Assembly (NCBI RefSeq): GCF_001598815.1
Contig: NZ_BCZQ01000004.1
Location: forward strand, 62,001-126,000
Length of the DNA stretch: 64,000 nt
Origin: Sphingopyxis terrae subsp. terrae NBRC 15098
GTDB taxonomy: Bacteria > Pseudomonadota > Alphaproteobacteria > Sphingomonadales > Sphingomonadaceae
Direction: 5' to 3'
The position numbers and the translations under genes were made by a program. Numbering within the stretch: position 1 is the stretch's first letter; each line of letters begins with the position of its first letter. Of this stretch, positions 42,512-52,279 are shown in pieces. The notes under the pieces are model-generated. The model was not told where the DNA came from. It did not search any database and worked only from the letters and a program-made list of their open reading frames with translations.

Positions 42512-42855
42512 AAGGCCCCGGCAATCGCGAGCAGTCCGGATGCAGTCAAAAACGGCCAGCCGATGTGTCGGCCGCGCGTATATACGGCATCGAACAGACC
42601 GGTCGCCGTCCACGCGGCCCCGATCAGCAGGATCAGACCGCGCGGCGTTCCGGGCCACAGGACCGACGCGGCGGACACCAGCATCAAAAGCGAGAGCGCA
42701 TGCCATGCCAGACGAAACACCCGGCGCGCCAAGTCGATCCCCATGATTCCGCTGTCGAGCGACATCAACGGCCTGACAAGTCGCCTTTCGCCCAGCAAGC
42801 CGTGCACCAGGGCGGTCGCCACCATGAAGGTGGCCGACAGCCCCAGCCAGATCAC
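42508..42855 (-). CDS. Hypothetical membrane protein
   Basis: This 115-residue protein runs from GTG 42855, which overlaps the ivd stop (GTGA), to 42508. It has four hydrophobic helices: residues 1-20, about 48-67, 72-92 and 100-115. The middle carries [16 protein letters not shown], an amphipathic loop. No family was recognised. The longer open frame upstream is inside ivd and is unlikely to be coding. Confidence 0.72.
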   Translation of the reverse strand: MIWLGLSATFMVATALVHGLLGERRLVRPLMSLDSGIMGIDLARRVFRLAWHALSLLMLVSAASVLWPGTPRGLILLIGAAWTATGLFDAVYTRGRHIGWPFLTASGLLAIAGAL

Positions 42856-44021
42856 GCGCCTGCGCCAATCAGTTCGCGGCCGATCAGCATGCGGCGGATT
42901 TCGTTGGTGCCCGCCCCGATGTCGAGCAGTTTGGCGTCGCGCCAATAGCGCTCCACCGGCCAGTCCTTGGTGTAGCCCGCGCCGCCAAGCGCCTGGATCG
43001 CTTCGCCCGCGACCCTCACCGCGCTTTCGCTGGCCAGCAGGATGGCGCCCGCGGCGTCGAACCGCGTCGTCAGCCCGGCGTCGCATGCCTTGGCGACATT
43101 ATAGACATAGGAGCGCGCCGACTGGAGCGCGACATACATATCGGCGACCTTGGCCTGCATAAGCTGGAACGAGCCGATCGGCTTGCCGAACTGCTTGCGC
43201 TCGCGAAGATAGGGGATGACCGTGTCGAGGCAGCCCTGCATGATGCCGAGCTGGAGCCCGGCGAGCACAACGCGCTCATAGTCGAGGCCCGACATCAGCA
43301 CGCCGACGCCGCCGTTGACCGGCCCCATCACCTGGTCCTCGCTGACCTCGCAGTCGGTGAAGACGAGTTCGGCGGTCGGGGATCCGCGCATGCCGACCTT
43401 GTCGATCTTCTGGCCGATGCTGAAGCCCGGCATATCCTTTTCGATCAGGAAGGCGGTGATGCCGCGTGACCCCGCTTCGGGCGTCGTCTTGGCATAGACG
43501 ACCAGCGTGTCCGCACAGGTGGCGTTGGTGATCCAGAATTTGGTCCCGTTGAGGACATAGCCGCCCTGAACCGGCTCGGCCTTCAGTTTCATCGAGACGA
43601 CGTCGCTCCCGGCGCCGGCTTCCGACATTGCAAGGCTACCGACATGCTCGCCCGAGATCAGCTTCGGCAGATATTTCGCCTTCTGCTCCGTATTGCCCCA
43701 GCGGCGGATCTGGTTGACGCACAGATTCGAATGGGCGCCATAGGACAGGCCGATCGCGCCGCTCGCGCGACTGACTTCCTCGACCGCCAGAACATGTTCG
43801 AGATAGCCGAGGCCGAGGCCGCCCCATTCTTCTTCGACCGTGATGCCGTGCAGGCCCAGCGCCCCCATCTGCGTCCAGAGCTCGTCGCGCGGGAACCAGT
43901 CCTCGCGGTCGGCCTTGTCGGCCAGCGGCGCAATCTGCTCGTCGGCGAAGCGGGCGGTGGTGTCGCGGATCATCTCGGCAGTTTCACCAAGGGCAAAATC
44001 GAAATCGGGGGTAGCGCGCAT
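42852..44021 (-). CDS. ivd: Isovaleryl-CoA dehydrogenase
   Basis: IVD oxidises isovaleryl-CoA to 3-methylcrotonyl-CoA in leucine degradation, passing electrons to ETF. The 389-residue protein has [36 protein letters not shown], and catalytic Glu249 in [11 protein letters not shown], the IVD-specific position (most ACADs place it near residue 370). The C-terminal [17 protein letters not shown] is normal. It supplies the substrate of the MccAB enzyme encoded 3.4 kb away. It heads a four-gene operon; no LiuR-like site precedes it. Confidence 0.93.
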   Translation of the reverse strand: MRATPDFDFALGETAEMIRDTTARFADEQIAPLADKADREDWFPRDELWTQMGALGLHGITVEEEWGGLGLGYLEHVLAVEEVSRASGAIGLSYGAHSNLCVNQIRRWGNTEQKAKYLPKLISGEHVGSLAMSEAGAGSDVVSMKLKAEPVQGGYVLNGTKFWITNATCADTLVVYAKTTPEAGSRGITAFLIEKDMPGFSIGQKIDKVGMRGSPTAELVFTDCEVSEDQVMGPVNGGVGVLMSGLDYERVVLAGLQLGIMQGCLDTVIPYLRERKQFGKPIGSFQLMQAKVADMYVALQSARSYVYNVAKACDAGLTTRFDAAGAILLASESAVRVAGEAIQALGGAGYTKDWPVERYWRDAKLLDIGAGTNEIRRMLIGRELIGAGA

Positions 44022-44157
44022 ATCGTCCTCTGTTTCTGGTTTCGGATGCGACTAGCAGGAAGCGGACGCCGTTTGAAGCGCAGCGGACAAGTCTGGCTTG
44101 CAAGGCGAAAAGGCCATACAGCTTGCTTGCCGCCATGGGGGTCGGCAAGGGCGGGGC

Positions 44158-45063
44158 ATGATCGACACGCTTACCCATCTGGACCGTCTCGAGGCCGAGA
44201 GCATCCACATCATGCGCGAAGTGATGGCCGACGCCGTCAACCCCGTGATGCTCTATTCGGTCGGCAAGGACAGCGCGGTGATGCTGCATCTCGCGCGCAA
44301 GGCTTTCTATCCCTCGCCGCCGCCCTTTCCGCTGCTCCACGTCGATACGACGTGGAAGTTCCGCGCGATGTACGAACTGCGCGATCGCATGGCCGCGGAA
44401 TCGGGCATGGACCTGATCGTCCATCAGAACCCCGAGGCGAAGGCGCGGGGGATCAATCCTTTCGACCACGGCCCGCTGCACACCGACATGTGGAAGACGG
44501 AAGGGCTCAAGCAGGCGCTCGACCTTCACGGATTCGACGTCGCCTTCGGCGGTGCGCGGCGCGACGAGGAAAAGAGCCGCGCGAAGGAGCGCATCTTTTC
44601 CTTCCGCACGGCGAGTCACGGCTGGGATCCCAAGCAGCAGCGCCCCGAGCTGTGGAATCTCTACAATGCGCGCAAGGCGAAGGGGGAAAGCATCCGGGTC
44701 TTTCCGATCTCCAACTGGACTGAACTCGACATCTGGCAATATATCGCGCGCGAGAATATCCCGATCGTGCCGCTCTATTTCGCCGCGCCGCGGCCAACGG
44801 TGACCCGCGACGGGCTGCTGCTGATGGTCGATGACGACCGCTTCCCGCTACGCGACGGTGAAGAGCCGGTGATGCGCTCGGTGCGTTTCCGCACCCTCGG
44901 CTGCTATCCGCTCACCGGGGCGGTCGAAAGCGAGGCGACGACGCTCAGCCAAGTCATCCAGGAAATGCTGTTGACGACGACCAGCGAACGGCAGGGACGC
45001 ATCATCGACAAGGATGGCGGCGATGCGTCGATGGAGAAGAAAAAGCAGGAGGGGTATTTTTGA
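44158..45063 (+). CDS. cysD: Sulfate adenylyltransferase subunit 2
   Basis: CysD joins ATP and sulfate to adenylylsulfate in the CysDN complex. The 301-residue protein has the PP-loop [54 protein letters not shown] and the C-terminal [21 protein letters not shown] split over the last 21 residues. ATG 44158 fits the family start. A 117-base gap with hairpins follows before cysNC, unusual for a complex whose genes are normally adjacent. Confidence 0.95.
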   Translation: MIDTLTHLDRLEAESIHIMREVMADAVNPVMLYSVGKDSAVMLHLARKAFYPSPPPFPLLHVDTTWKFRAMYELRDRMAAESGMDLIVHQNPEAKARGINPFDHGPLHTDMWKTEGLKQALDLHGFDVAFGGARRDEEKSRAKERIFSFRTASHGWDPKQQRPELWNLYNARKAKGESIRVFPISNWTELDIWQYIARENIPIVPLYFAAPRPTVTRDGLLLMVDDDRFPLRDGEEPVMRSVRFRTLGCYPLTGAVESEATTLSQVIQEMLLTTTSERQGRIIDKDGGDASMEKKKQEGYF

Positions 45064-45166
45064 CCCGCCGCGTCAATCTTCAGATTGACGAAGGGTCAAC
45101 CCCCGCGAAGGCGGGGGCCTCTTTCTGTATCAACGGACGAAGCGGGATTCCCGCTTTCGCGGGAAT
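45060..45166. repeat. Three consecutive hairpins in the cysD-cysNC gap
   Basis: The first hairpin is TTGACCC...CGTCAATC (from 45060) with GATTGACG...GGGTCAA (to 45099). The second is CCCCCGC-GAAG-GCGGGGG (45100-45117). The third is ATTCCCGC (45147-45154) with GCGGGAAT (45159-45166), followed by GACGAAG, a common proteobacterial REP motif. They fill nearly the entire gap. Confidence 0.8.
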
Positions 45167-45180
45167 GACGAAGTAAGAAT

Positions 45181-47082
45181 ATGACCGACCCCATCTACGT
45201 CACTGACGCCCTGATCGCCGAAGACATCGACGCCTATCTCGCGAGTCACGAGCGGAAGTCGCTGCTGCGCTTCATCACCTGCGGCAGCGTCGATGATGGC
45301 AAATCGACGCTGATCGGGCGGCTGCTCTACGACAGCAAGATGATCTTCGAGGATCAACTCGCCGCGCTTGAGGCGGACAGCAAGCGCGTCGGCACGCAAG
45401 GCGGCGAGATCGATTTCGCGCTGCTCGTCGACGGTCTTGCCGCCGAGCGCGAGCAGGGAATCACGATCGACGTTGCTTATCGCTTTTTCACGACCGAAAA
45501 GCGAAAGTTCATCGTCGCCGACACCCCTGGACATGAGCAATATACGCGCAACATGGTCACCGGCGCGTCGACCGCCGACCTTGCCGTGATCCTCGTCGAT
45601 GCGCGCAAGGGCGTGCTGACGCAGACGCGCCGCCACAGCTTTCTCGCGCATCTGCTCGGCATCCGGCATATCGTGCTCGCGGTGAACAAGATGGACCTTG
45701 TCGGCTATGACAAGGCGGTCTTCGATCGCATCACGCTTGCCTATCGCGCCTTTGCGAGCGAGATCGGTATCACCAATTTCACCGCCATTCCCATCTCGGG
45801 CTTCAAGGGCGACAATATCACGGCGTTGTCGGCGAACACGCCCTGGTTCAAGGGCCCGGCGCTGATCGAGCATCTCGAAACGGTCGAGATCGGCGACACC
45901 GCCGACGAGGCGAAGCCCCTCCGGATGCCCGTTCAATGGGTCAACCGCCCGAACCTCGATTTTCGGGGCTTTTCGGGCCAGCTTGCAAGCGGCAAGGTCA
46001 AGCCGGGCGACGCCGTCCGTATCCTGCCGAGCGGGAAGACGACGACGATCGACCGGATCGTTACGCTTGATGGCGATCTGAATGAAGCAGTCGCGGGCCA
46101 GTCGGTGACGCTGACGCTGGCGGACGAAGTCGATTGTTCGCGCGGCGATGTCATCGCAGCTGCCGATGCGCCCCCCGAAACCGCCGACCAGTTCGAAGCG
46201 ACGCTCGTCTGGATGGCCGACGAGGCGATGATACCCGGCCGCGCCTATTGGCTGAAGCTCGCGACGCAGAGCGTTTCGGCGACCGTGCAGGCCCCGAAGT
46301 ACGAGATCAACGTCAACACGCTCGACCGGCTGGCGGCAAAGACGCTCGACTTGAACGGGATCGGGGTCGTCGAGGTGTCGACCGACAAGCCCATAACCTT
46401 CGAAGCCTATGCCGACAACAAGACGCTCGGCGGCTTCATCCTGATCGACAAGCTGACCAACGCGACGGTGGCCGCCGGGATGCTGCACTTCAGCTTGCGC
46501 CGGGCACAGAATGTCCATTGGCAGGCCGGCGACATCGATCGCGACATGCGCGCGAACCTCAAGAACCAGCGCCCGGCGCTGCTGTGGTTTACCGGCCTGT
46601 CGGGCTCGGGCAAATCGACGATCGCGAACCTTGTCGAGAAGAAGCTGCACCGGATGAACCGGCACAGCTTCCTGCTCGACGGCGACAACGTCCGCCACGG
46701 GCTCAACAAGGATCTGGGCTTCACCGAAGCCGACCGGATCGAGAATATCCGCCGCGTCGGCGAGGTTGCCAAGCTGATGACCGACGCCGGGCTGATCGTC
46801 ATCACCGCCTTCATCTCGCCCTTCCGCGCCGAGCGCGAAATGGTGCGCGCGATGCTACCCGAGGGCGAGTTTCTCGAAATATTCATCGACACCCCGCTGG
46901 CCGAGGCGGAACGGCGCGACGTCAAGGGCCTCTACAAGAAGGCACGGGCGGGTCAGCTCAAGAATTTTACCGGTATCGACAGCCCTTATGAGGCGCCCGA
47001 GGCGCCGGAGATTCGCATCGACACGACTGCGATGACGGCAGAGGAGGCCGCTGACCTCATCGTCGAACGGTTGCTGGGCTAG
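45181..47082 (+). CDS. cysNC: Bifunctional sulfate adenylyltransferase subunit 1 / adenylylsulfate kinase
   Basis: The 633-residue fusion carries an N-terminal CysN GTPase (P-loop [25 protein letters not shown]) that drives sulfate adenylation with CysD. From about residue 455 it carries an APS kinase (CysC; P-loop [30 protein letters not shown]) that makes PAPS. The CysN/CysC fusion is common in alphaproteobacteria and rhizobial NodQ. PAPS made here could serve assimilation and the sulfotransferase-like protein at 2.0 kb. DUF2061 starts 3 bases after its stop. Confidence 0.95.
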   Translation: MTDPIYVTDALIAEDIDAYLASHERKSLLRFITCGSVDDGKSTLIGRLLYDSKMIFEDQLAALEADSKRVGTQGGEIDFALLVDGLAAEREQGITIDVAYRFFTTEKRKFIVADTPGHEQYTRNMVTGASTADLAVILVDARKGVLTQTRRHSFLAHLLGIRHIVLAVNKMDLVGYDKAVFDRITLAYRAFASEIGITNFTAIPISGFKGDNITALSANTPWFKGPALIEHLETVEIGDTADEAKPLRMPVQWVNRPNLDFRGFSGQLASGKVKPGDAVRILPSGKTTTIDRIVTLDGDLNEAVAGQSVTLTLADEVDCSRGDVIAAADAPPETADQFEATLVWMADEAMIPGRAYWLKLATQSVSATVQAPKYEINVNTLDRLAAKTLDLNGIGVVEVSTDKPITFEAYADNKTLGGFILIDKLTNATVAAGMLHFSLRRAQNVHWQAGDIDRDMRANLKNQRPALLWFTGLSGSGKSTIANLVEKKLHRMNRHSFLLDGDNVRHGLNKDLGFTEADRIENIRRVGEVAKLMTDAGLIVITAFISPFRAEREMVRAMLPEGEFLEIFIDTPLAEAERRDVKGLYKKARAGQLKNFTGIDSPYEAPEAPEIRIDTTAMTAEEAADLIVERLLG

Positions 47083-47085
47083 CCG

Positions 47086-47373
47086 GTGCTGCTGTTCCGG
47101 GGCCGCGAGGCGCACAGCCGATCTTTCGCCAAGGCGGTCAGCTGGCGCGCTCTGGGCAGCATCGACACCTTCATCCTCAGCTACATCTTCACCGCCAATG
47201 TGAAGGCCGCCGGCGCAATCGCGAGCACCGAAGTGCTGACCAAGATGCTGCTCTATTATGTGCACGAACGCGCGTGGAGCCGCGTGACCTGGGGCATGGA
47301 CAAGACGCCGCGCGAGCCGGGAGCCGAAAGGCTTGACGAACGCGGCGGCGACGGCTCTGGCACGCAGCCATGA
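47086..47373 (+). CDS. DUF2061 small membrane protein
   Basis: The 95-residue protein matches DUF2061: SFAKAVSWRALGSIDTFILSYIFTAN and YYVHERAWSRVTWG. Two hydrophobic segments suggest a membrane location. It is often found with sulfur-assimilation genes, and here lies between cysNC and cysQ: GTG 47086 follows 3 bases after the former and its stop overlaps the latter (ATGA). Its function is unknown. Confidence 0.85.
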   Translation: MLLFRGREAHSRSFAKAVSWRALGSIDTFILSYIFTANVKAAGAIASTEVLTKMLLYYVHERAWSRVTWGMDKTPREPGAERLDERGGDGSGTQP

Positions 47374-48113
47374 CCGAGAATGACGAACAATTGGCGGCGC
47401 GGCTCGCCGACGCCGCCGGCCGTATCCTGCTCGACCTGCGCGCGGCGGGCGATCTTGCGGGCAAGGTGCTGGGGCAGGCGGGTGACGAGGCCGCCAACGC
47501 GATGCTCTGCCGCGAACTTCGCGCTGCGCGTCCCGACGATGCGATCTTGTCGGAAGAGGAAAAGGACAATCCGGCGCGACTTGCCAGTCACCGCGTGTGG
47601 ATCGTCGATCCGCTCGACGGCACGCGCGAATATGGCGAGGGCCGGTCCGACTGGGCGGTGCATGTCGCGCTCGCGATCGATGGCGTCGCCAGCGTCGGCG
47701 CGGTCGCGTTGCCAGGGCTCGGGCTGACGCTGACCTCGGGCGCGCCGACCGCATTGGCGCCTGCCAACGAGCCGCTGCGGATGCTTGTCAGCCGCACCCG
47801 CCCCGCTGCCGAGGCGGTTCAGGTCGCCAAACGGATGGGCGCGGAACTGCTTGCGATGGGCTCGGCCGGAGCGAAGGCCATGGCCGTGGTGCGCGGCGAG
47901 GCCGACATCTATCTGCACACCGGCGGCCAATATGAATGGGACAATTGCGCGCCCGTTGCGGTTGCGCAGGCTGCGGGGCTGCACGTCAGCCGCGTCGATG
48001 GCTCGCCGCTGCGCTACAACAATGCCGATACCTATCTGCCTGACCTGCTCATCTGCCGCCGCGAACTGGCAGACGAGGTGCTGCGCCTCGCGTCGGAATA
48101 TTCGCCCGGCTGA
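47370..48113 (+). CDS. cysQ: 3'(2'),5'-bisphosphate nucleotidase
   Basis: CysQ hydrolyses adenosine 3',5'-bisphosphate left after PAPS is used. The 247-residue inositol-monophosphatase-fold protein has the Mg motif WIVDPLDGTREYG and the C-terminal WDNCAPVAVAQAAGL. ATG 47370 overlaps the DUF2061 stop, completing the cysNC-DUF2061-cysQ unit. EE (SEEEKDN) provides the other metal ligands. Confidence 0.92.
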   Translation: MTENDEQLAARLADAAGRILLDLRAAGDLAGKVLGQAGDEAANAMLCRELRAARPDDAILSEEEKDNPARLASHRVWIVDPLDGTREYGEGRSDWAVHVALAIDGVASVGAVALPGLGLTLTSGAPTALAPANEPLRMLVSRTRPAAEAVQVAKRMGAELLAMGSAGAKAMAVVRGEADIYLHTGGQYEWDNCAPVAVAQAAGLHVSRVDGSPLRYNNADTYLPDLLICRRELADEVLRLASEYSPG

Positions 48114-48193
48114 ACCGGGCGGCATTGCCAGCGGCGGCCCTTCGCCCTAACCCGTTGCATCGAGAAACCAAATTACGCCAAGGGAGACGTGCG

Positions 48194-49330
48194 ATGACCG
48201 ATTTGCCCGAAACCAATCTGACGATGCTGACGCTCGCCAAGCCGGAGGGCGAGCTCGAAGTCTATTTCGAACGCCGCCCAATGCCCGAGCCCAAGCCGCA
48301 CGAGGTACTGGTGAAGGTTCTCACCACCCCGATCAACCCGTCCGACCTTGGCCTGCTGTTCGGTGGGGCCGACATGAGCAGCGCGCGCGCCGGCACCCGC
48401 GATGGCTTGCCGATGATTACGGCCGATATTCCGCCGCCCGGCATGCGCGCGATGGCGAGCCGGATCGGCGATGCGCTCCCGATCGGCAACGAAGGGTGCG
48501 GCGTCGTCGTCAAGGCGGGGGCCTCGCCCGAGGCGCAGGCGCTGATGGGCAAGACCGTCGCGCTGCTTGGCGGCGAGATGTATGCCGAATATCGCTGCCT
48601 TCCCGTTCAGATGACGATGCCGTTGCCCGATGGCACCGATCCGGTCGATGGGGCCTCCTGCTTCGTCAATCCGCTCACCAGCCTCGCTTTCACCGAAACG
48701 ATGCGGATGGAGGGGCATAGCGCGATCGTTCACACCGCCGCGGCGTCGAACCTCGGCCAGATGCTCGTCAAGATCTGCGCCAAGGACAATATCCCGCTGG
48801 TCAATATTGTGCGCAGCGCGGCGCAGGTCGAATTGCTGAAGGGCATCGGTGCGACGCATATCGTGAATAGCAGCGACGATGATTTCGTCGACCAACTCGT
48901 CGCCGCGATCACCGAAACCGGCGCCACGATCGGCTTCGATGCGATCGGCGGCGGCAAGCTTGCGGGACAGATTCTCGCGGCGATGGAAGCGGCGGCGGTC
49001 AAGCGCATGACCAGCTACAGCCGCTATGGCTCGGACACCTTCAAACAGGTCTATATCTACGGCGCGCTCGACCTCGGCCCGACGCTGCTCAACCGCAGCT
49101 TCGGGTTCAGCTGGTCGCTCTCGGGCTTCCTGCTCACGCCCTTCCTGCAAAAGGCGGGGATGGAGACGGCTATGCGGATGCGTCAGCGTGTCGTCGACGA
49201 GCTGACGACGACCTTCAAGAGCCATTACAGCCACCAGATTTCGCTGGCCGACGCGCTCAACCTCGACGTCGCGCACGCCTATAATGCGAAGCGCACGGGC
49301 GAGAAATATCTGATCCGCCCGCATGGTTGA
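48194..49330 (+). CDS. Zinc-binding-type (MDR) dehydrogenase, quinone-oxidoreductase-like
   Basis: This is a 378-residue medium-chain dehydrogenase. TPINPSDLGLL, GNEGCGVVVKAG and the NAD(P) fold with AAASNLGQMLVKIC are visible. It lacks the four-cysteine structural zinc lobe of alcohol dehydrogenases. NIVRSAAQVELLKGIGATHIV is the second nucleotide strand. The C-terminal HQISLADALNLDVAHAYNAKRTG is shared by many sphingomonad proteins. GGGAGACGTGCG precedes ATG 48194. Substrate unknown. Confidence 0.85.
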   Translation: MTDLPETNLTMLTLAKPEGELEVYFERRPMPEPKPHEVLVKVLTTPINPSDLGLLFGGADMSSARAGTRDGLPMITADIPPPGMRAMASRIGDALPIGNEGCGVVVKAGASPEAQALMGKTVALLGGEMYAEYRCLPVQMTMPLPDGTDPVDGASCFVNPLTSLAFTETMRMEGHSAIVHTAAASNLGQMLVKICAKDNIPLVNIVRSAAQVELLKGIGATHIVNSSDDDFVDQLVAAITETGATIGFDAIGGGKLAGQILAAMEAAAVKRMTSYSRYGSDTFKQVYIYGALDLGPTLLNRSFGFSWSLSGFLLTPFLQKAGMETAMRMRQRVVDELTTTFKSHYSHQISLADALNLDVAHAYNAKRTGEKYLIRPHG

Positions 49331-49363
49331 GCGCTGGAGCCTTCAAACGGGCTGCAGCACTGC

Positions 49364-49411
49364 GAGCGAAGTGATCCGGGGTTGATTGAAGCAGGCTGGA
49401 TCGCTTCGCTC
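49364..49411. terminator. Bidirectional hairpin between convergent genes
   Basis: GAGCGAAGTGATCC (49364-49377) pairs with GGATCGCTTCGCTC (49398-49411) at 13 of 14 positions. The 3' ends of the MDR gene (plus) and the SleB gene (minus) meet here. No T-tract is seen, so it may work with Rho or stabilise mRNA ends. Confidence 0.55.
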
Positions 49412-50552
49412 AGCGCTTCATGCACTGCCGCGTATCGTCGCGCGCATATTCGCTGCAGTTCCACAGTGCCTTTTCAAAGCCCGATTTTTCGTCGCGCAGA
49501 TAGGAAAAGCTCATCGCCGCCCGCTGCATATCGTTCATCGCATCGCTGTCGGGCTTCATGACCGGGTTGGTCCAGCCCATGAACTTGCAATAGGGGCGTT
49601 CGCCGCAAAGACGCAGCGCGAGCGTGACGAAACTTTCGGGTGTCGCGCGGCGGTCGAGCTGGACATAGATGGTATCGCGCCCGACCGCGTCTCCGGCGCC
49701 CGTTACCAACTTGACCGGGCCAACGCTGGCGGCGGCTTCGGCAAGATCGCTTGGCGGCGCGAGGGCAAGCGCATGGGCGGGTGACAGGCCCGCCATCTTC
49801 GCTATCGGCGCGTCGTTCGCCGACACCGCGCCGCGGAAAGCGCCGGGCGTTCCCCAGAAGCCGGGCCAGCGAAAGAAGAGGTGCGTGCCTTCGCTCGCGA
49901 TCTTTTCCAGACTGTCGCTCCAATAGGGGCGCACCCAGTCGGTGTGATAATGCGTCGCCAGCCCGACTTTCGGATCGATCAGTCCGGCGAGCATGCGATC
50001 GGCATTGCTGCGCGCGCGCGTCCATGCGGCATCCGAATAGCGGCGATTGAGCGCGCCGTCGCAGGTGAAGGTGAACTGACAGCCGGTGGTGCGTTCCGCT
50101 CCCTGGAATACGACGCCGCAGATCGTCTTGGGGAAGGCGGGATGGCGGACGCGGTTGATGACAACCTGACCGACCGCAAGCTGTCCCTTGCTATCGTCGC
50201 CGGCCTCGTAAAGCATCGCCGCTGCCATGCAGTCGCGGGCGCGGTCGCGTGCCTCGCCCGCGCCGGGATAGACGAATGGGCGCGCTGCAACGAAGCCCTT
50301 GGTCACAAAGGCTATGCGCGCATTTTCGGCACGCGCGTCCTGCTCGGTAACCGGGGCGAACTCCATCGGCTGGACGTCGGGCACGACGTTGGCGGGCGGC
50401 GCAACGGGGTGCGGCATCACCGGCAGCGGGCGGCTCGTCTGTCCGCTGAAATGCAGCACCGCCGCAATCGCCGCAAAGCTCAAAAGCGCGAACAGCCAGT
50501 CGCGCCATTCGCGCGGGTTCTCCGTCGTATCCGGATGCTCCATTGGGAGCAT
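49410..50552 (-). CDS. SleB-type cell wall hydrolase
   Basis: The 380-residue protein has a membrane anchor (WLFALLSFAAIAAVLHF) near the N-terminus and a Hydrolase_2/SleB lytic-transglycosylase domain around residues 105-245. The domain has AAMLYEAGDDSKGQ, VGQVVINRVRHPAFP, CGVVFQGAERTTGCQFTF and YYHTDWVRPYW-like segments. The catalytic Glu is in YEAG. In Gram-negative bacteria this family remodels peptidoglycan. It lies 10 bases after cysK on the same strand but need not be functionally linked. Start is ATG 50552 or 50543. Confidence 0.85.
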   Translation of the reverse strand: MLPMEHPDTTENPREWRDWLFALLSFAAIAAVLHFSGQTSRPLPVMPHPVAPPANVVPDVQPMEFAPVTEQDARAENARIAFVTKGFVAARPFVYPGAGEARDRARDCMAAAMLYEAGDDSKGQLAVGQVVINRVRHPAFPKTICGVVFQGAERTTGCQFTFTCDGALNRRYSDAAWTRARSNADRMLAGLIDPKVGLATHYHTDWVRPYWSDSLEKIASEGTHLFFRWPGFWGTPGAFRGAVSANDAPIAKMAGLSPAHALALAPPSDLAEAAASVGPVKLVTGAGDAVGRDTIYVQLDRRATPESFVTLALRLCGERPYCKFMGWTNPVMKPDSDAMNDMQRAAMSFSYLRDEKSGFEKALWNCSEYARDDTRQCMKR

Positions 50553-50561
50553 GGCTGCTGC

Positions 50562-51482
50562 TCAGATCTCCGGCAGGAAGTCGGGCACCGACAGATAGCG
50601 CTCGCCGGTGTCATAGTTGAAGCCCAGGACGCGGCTGCCCGCCGGAAGCTCGGCGAGCTTCTGCTTGATCGCCGCCAGCGTCGCGCCCGACGAGATGCCG
50701 ACGAGCATCCCTTCCTCGGTCGCCGAGCGCCGCGCCATCTCCTTCGCATCGGCGGCATCGACCTGGATCACGCCGTCGAGCAGATCGGTATGCAGGTTAC
50801 GCGGGATGAAGCCGGCACCGATGCCCTGGATCGGATGCGGAGCAGGCTGGCCGCCCGAGATGACCGGCGAAGCAACGGGTTCGACGGCATAGACCTTCAG
50901 ATTGGGCCAATGCTGTTTCAAGAATTGCGCAACGCCGGTAATGTGTCCGCCGGTGCCGACGCCGGTAATCAGCGCGTCGATCGGCGTGTCCTTGAAATCG
51001 TTCAGGATTTCGGGGCCGGTGGTCCGGACATGGACGTCGATGTTCGCCTCGTTCTCAAACTGCTGCGGCATCCAGGCACCGGGGGTGGTCTCGACCAGTT
51101 CGATCGCCCGCTCGATGGCGCCCTTCATGCCCTTTTCGCGCGGCGTCAGGTCGAAGGTCGCGCCATAGGCGAGCATCAGGCGCCGGCGTTCGAGCGACAT
51201 GCTTTCGGGCATGACAAGGATCAGCTTGTACCCTTTGACCGCGGCCGCCATCGCCAGGCCGATGCCGGTGTTGCCCGACGTCGGCTCGACGATCACGCCG
51301 CCCGGCTTCAGGCTGCCGTCGCGCTCGGCCGCTTCGATCATCGCCAGCCCGATACGGTCCTTGATCGACCCGCCCGGATTGGCGCGTTCGGACTTCACCC
51401 AGACTTCGGCATCGGGAAACAGCTTCGCGACGCGAATGTGCGGCGTGTTGCCGATGGTTTCGAGGATCGAATTGGCTTTCAT
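50562..51482 (-). CDS. cysK: Cysteine synthase A (O-acetylserine sulfhydrylase)
   Basis: CysK makes cysteine from O-acetylserine and sulfide. The 306-residue fold-type II PLP enzyme has K41 (GSIKDRIG), the [10 protein letters not shown] phosphate loop, [11 protein letters not shown] and [10 protein letters not shown]. It follows the RBBP9-like hydrolase by 5 bases and precedes the SleB gene by 9, forming a three-gene run. Together with the sulfate activation genes at 44-48 kb it makes a local sulfur-assimilation set, although sulfite reductase and APS/PAPS reductase are not in this window. Confidence 0.95.
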   Translation of the reverse strand: MKANSILETIGNTPHIRVAKLFPDAEVWVKSERANPGGSIKDRIGLAMIEAAERDGSLKPGGVIVEPTSGNTGIGLAMAAAVKGYKLILVMPESMSLERRRLMLAYGATFDLTPREKGMKGAIERAIELVETTPGAWMPQQFENEANIDVHVRTTGPEILNDFKDTPIDALITGVGTGGHITGVAQFLKQHWPNLKVYAVEPVASPVISGGQPAPHPIQGIGAGFIPRNLHTDLLDGVIQVDAADAKEMARRSATEEGMLVGISSGATLAAIKQKLAELPAGSRVLGFNYDTGERYLSVPDFLPEI

Positions 51483-51487
51483 CGTCT

Positions 51488-52147
51488 TTATGCACTTTCC
51501 TTGAAGTCGAAGCGCGGATCGCGGCGCACCCGGTTCGGCCAGTCTCCGGCGCGGACCCACAGCCTTTCGTCGGCCAGGGCGGGCGTCGGAGCGGGTTGTA
51601 ACGACGCCAGCAGATACTGTCCATAAGGCCAGTCGCCGATCGCCGAGTCGGCGTTGATATGCCCGAAGGGGCCGGCATTGACGAAGCGCGCGTCCCACTT
51701 GCGCGACAGGCGCCAGACATGCGCGGACTTGGCGTAGGGATCATTGTCGCTTGCAACCACGATCATCGGAGTTCGAGCCGAAAAGGCCGGGGTATCGTCG
51801 AATCCGGTGATGCGATTGCTACGGCGCAGCAAAGCGAGGTCGGGCGGCGCAACGAGCAGCGCGCCGACAATCCGCGTCCGCGCGAAAGCGCTGGCGCCGG
51901 CGAACCAGTGGGCGAAGGCATGGCATCCCAGGCTATGCGCCGCGACAAGCACGGGCGCGTCCTCGGTCGCGATCGTGTCGGCGATGCGGCGGACCCATTC
52001 GCCCTTGGTCGGCGCGTTCCAATTGCCAAGGTCGATGCGTTCGCAATCGGGGAATTTCTGTTCCCACAGGCTTTGCCAGTGACCCGGCCCGCTGTTGTCG
52101 AGGCCCGGGATGGTCAGAATTTTGTGGCGGATTGTCGAGCTGTGCAT
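51488..52147 (-). CDS. RBBP9/YdeN-family alpha/beta-hydrolase
   Basis: The 219-residue protein has the family start [20 protein letters not shown] and nucleophile S72 in AHSLGC. An Asp in VASDNDPY and a His in [13 protein letters not shown] complete the triad. RBBP9-type serine hydrolases are small and of unclear substrate; a bacterial relative cleaves small esters or peptides. It is first in the transcript that continues into cysK. Confidence 0.87.
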   Translation of the reverse strand: MHSSTIRHKILTIPGLDNSGPGHWQSLWEQKFPDCERIDLGNWNAPTKGEWVRRIADTIATEDAPVLVAAHSLGCHAFAHWFAGASAFARTRIVGALLVAPPDLALLRRSNRITGFDDTPAFSARTPMIVVASDNDPYAKSAHVWRLSRKWDARFVNAGPFGHINADSAIGDWPYGQYLLASLQPAPTPALADERLWVRAGDWPNRVRRDPRFDFKESA

Positions 52148-52199
52148 GGCGGTCGTTCCATCGAGAGAGGGAAGGGAAGCCGCGGTGACGGGTGCGTCC

Positions 52200-52230
52200 G
52201 TTTTAACTCAATTAAATACATTGACAATAG
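52200..52230 (-). promoter_or_regulatory. Putative promoter for the RBBP9-cysK operon
   Basis: This is the most AT-rich stretch nearby. On the minus strand TTGTCA (52227-52222) is followed after about 16-17 bases by a TAAAAC-like -10. It is 55 bases upstream of the start at 52147. The match is weak, and no CysB-type or Fe-S regulator site was recognised. Confidence 0.3.
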
Positions 52231-52279
52231 GTGCTGGACAAAGCGGGGCGATTTTGCGCCGAAACGCCATCAACAGCGC

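Noticed and set aside
45063-45181. Frameshift or lost sequence joining cysD and cysNC
   Set aside because: CysD ends with its normal C-terminus and CysN starts with its normal N-terminus; the gap is non-coding.
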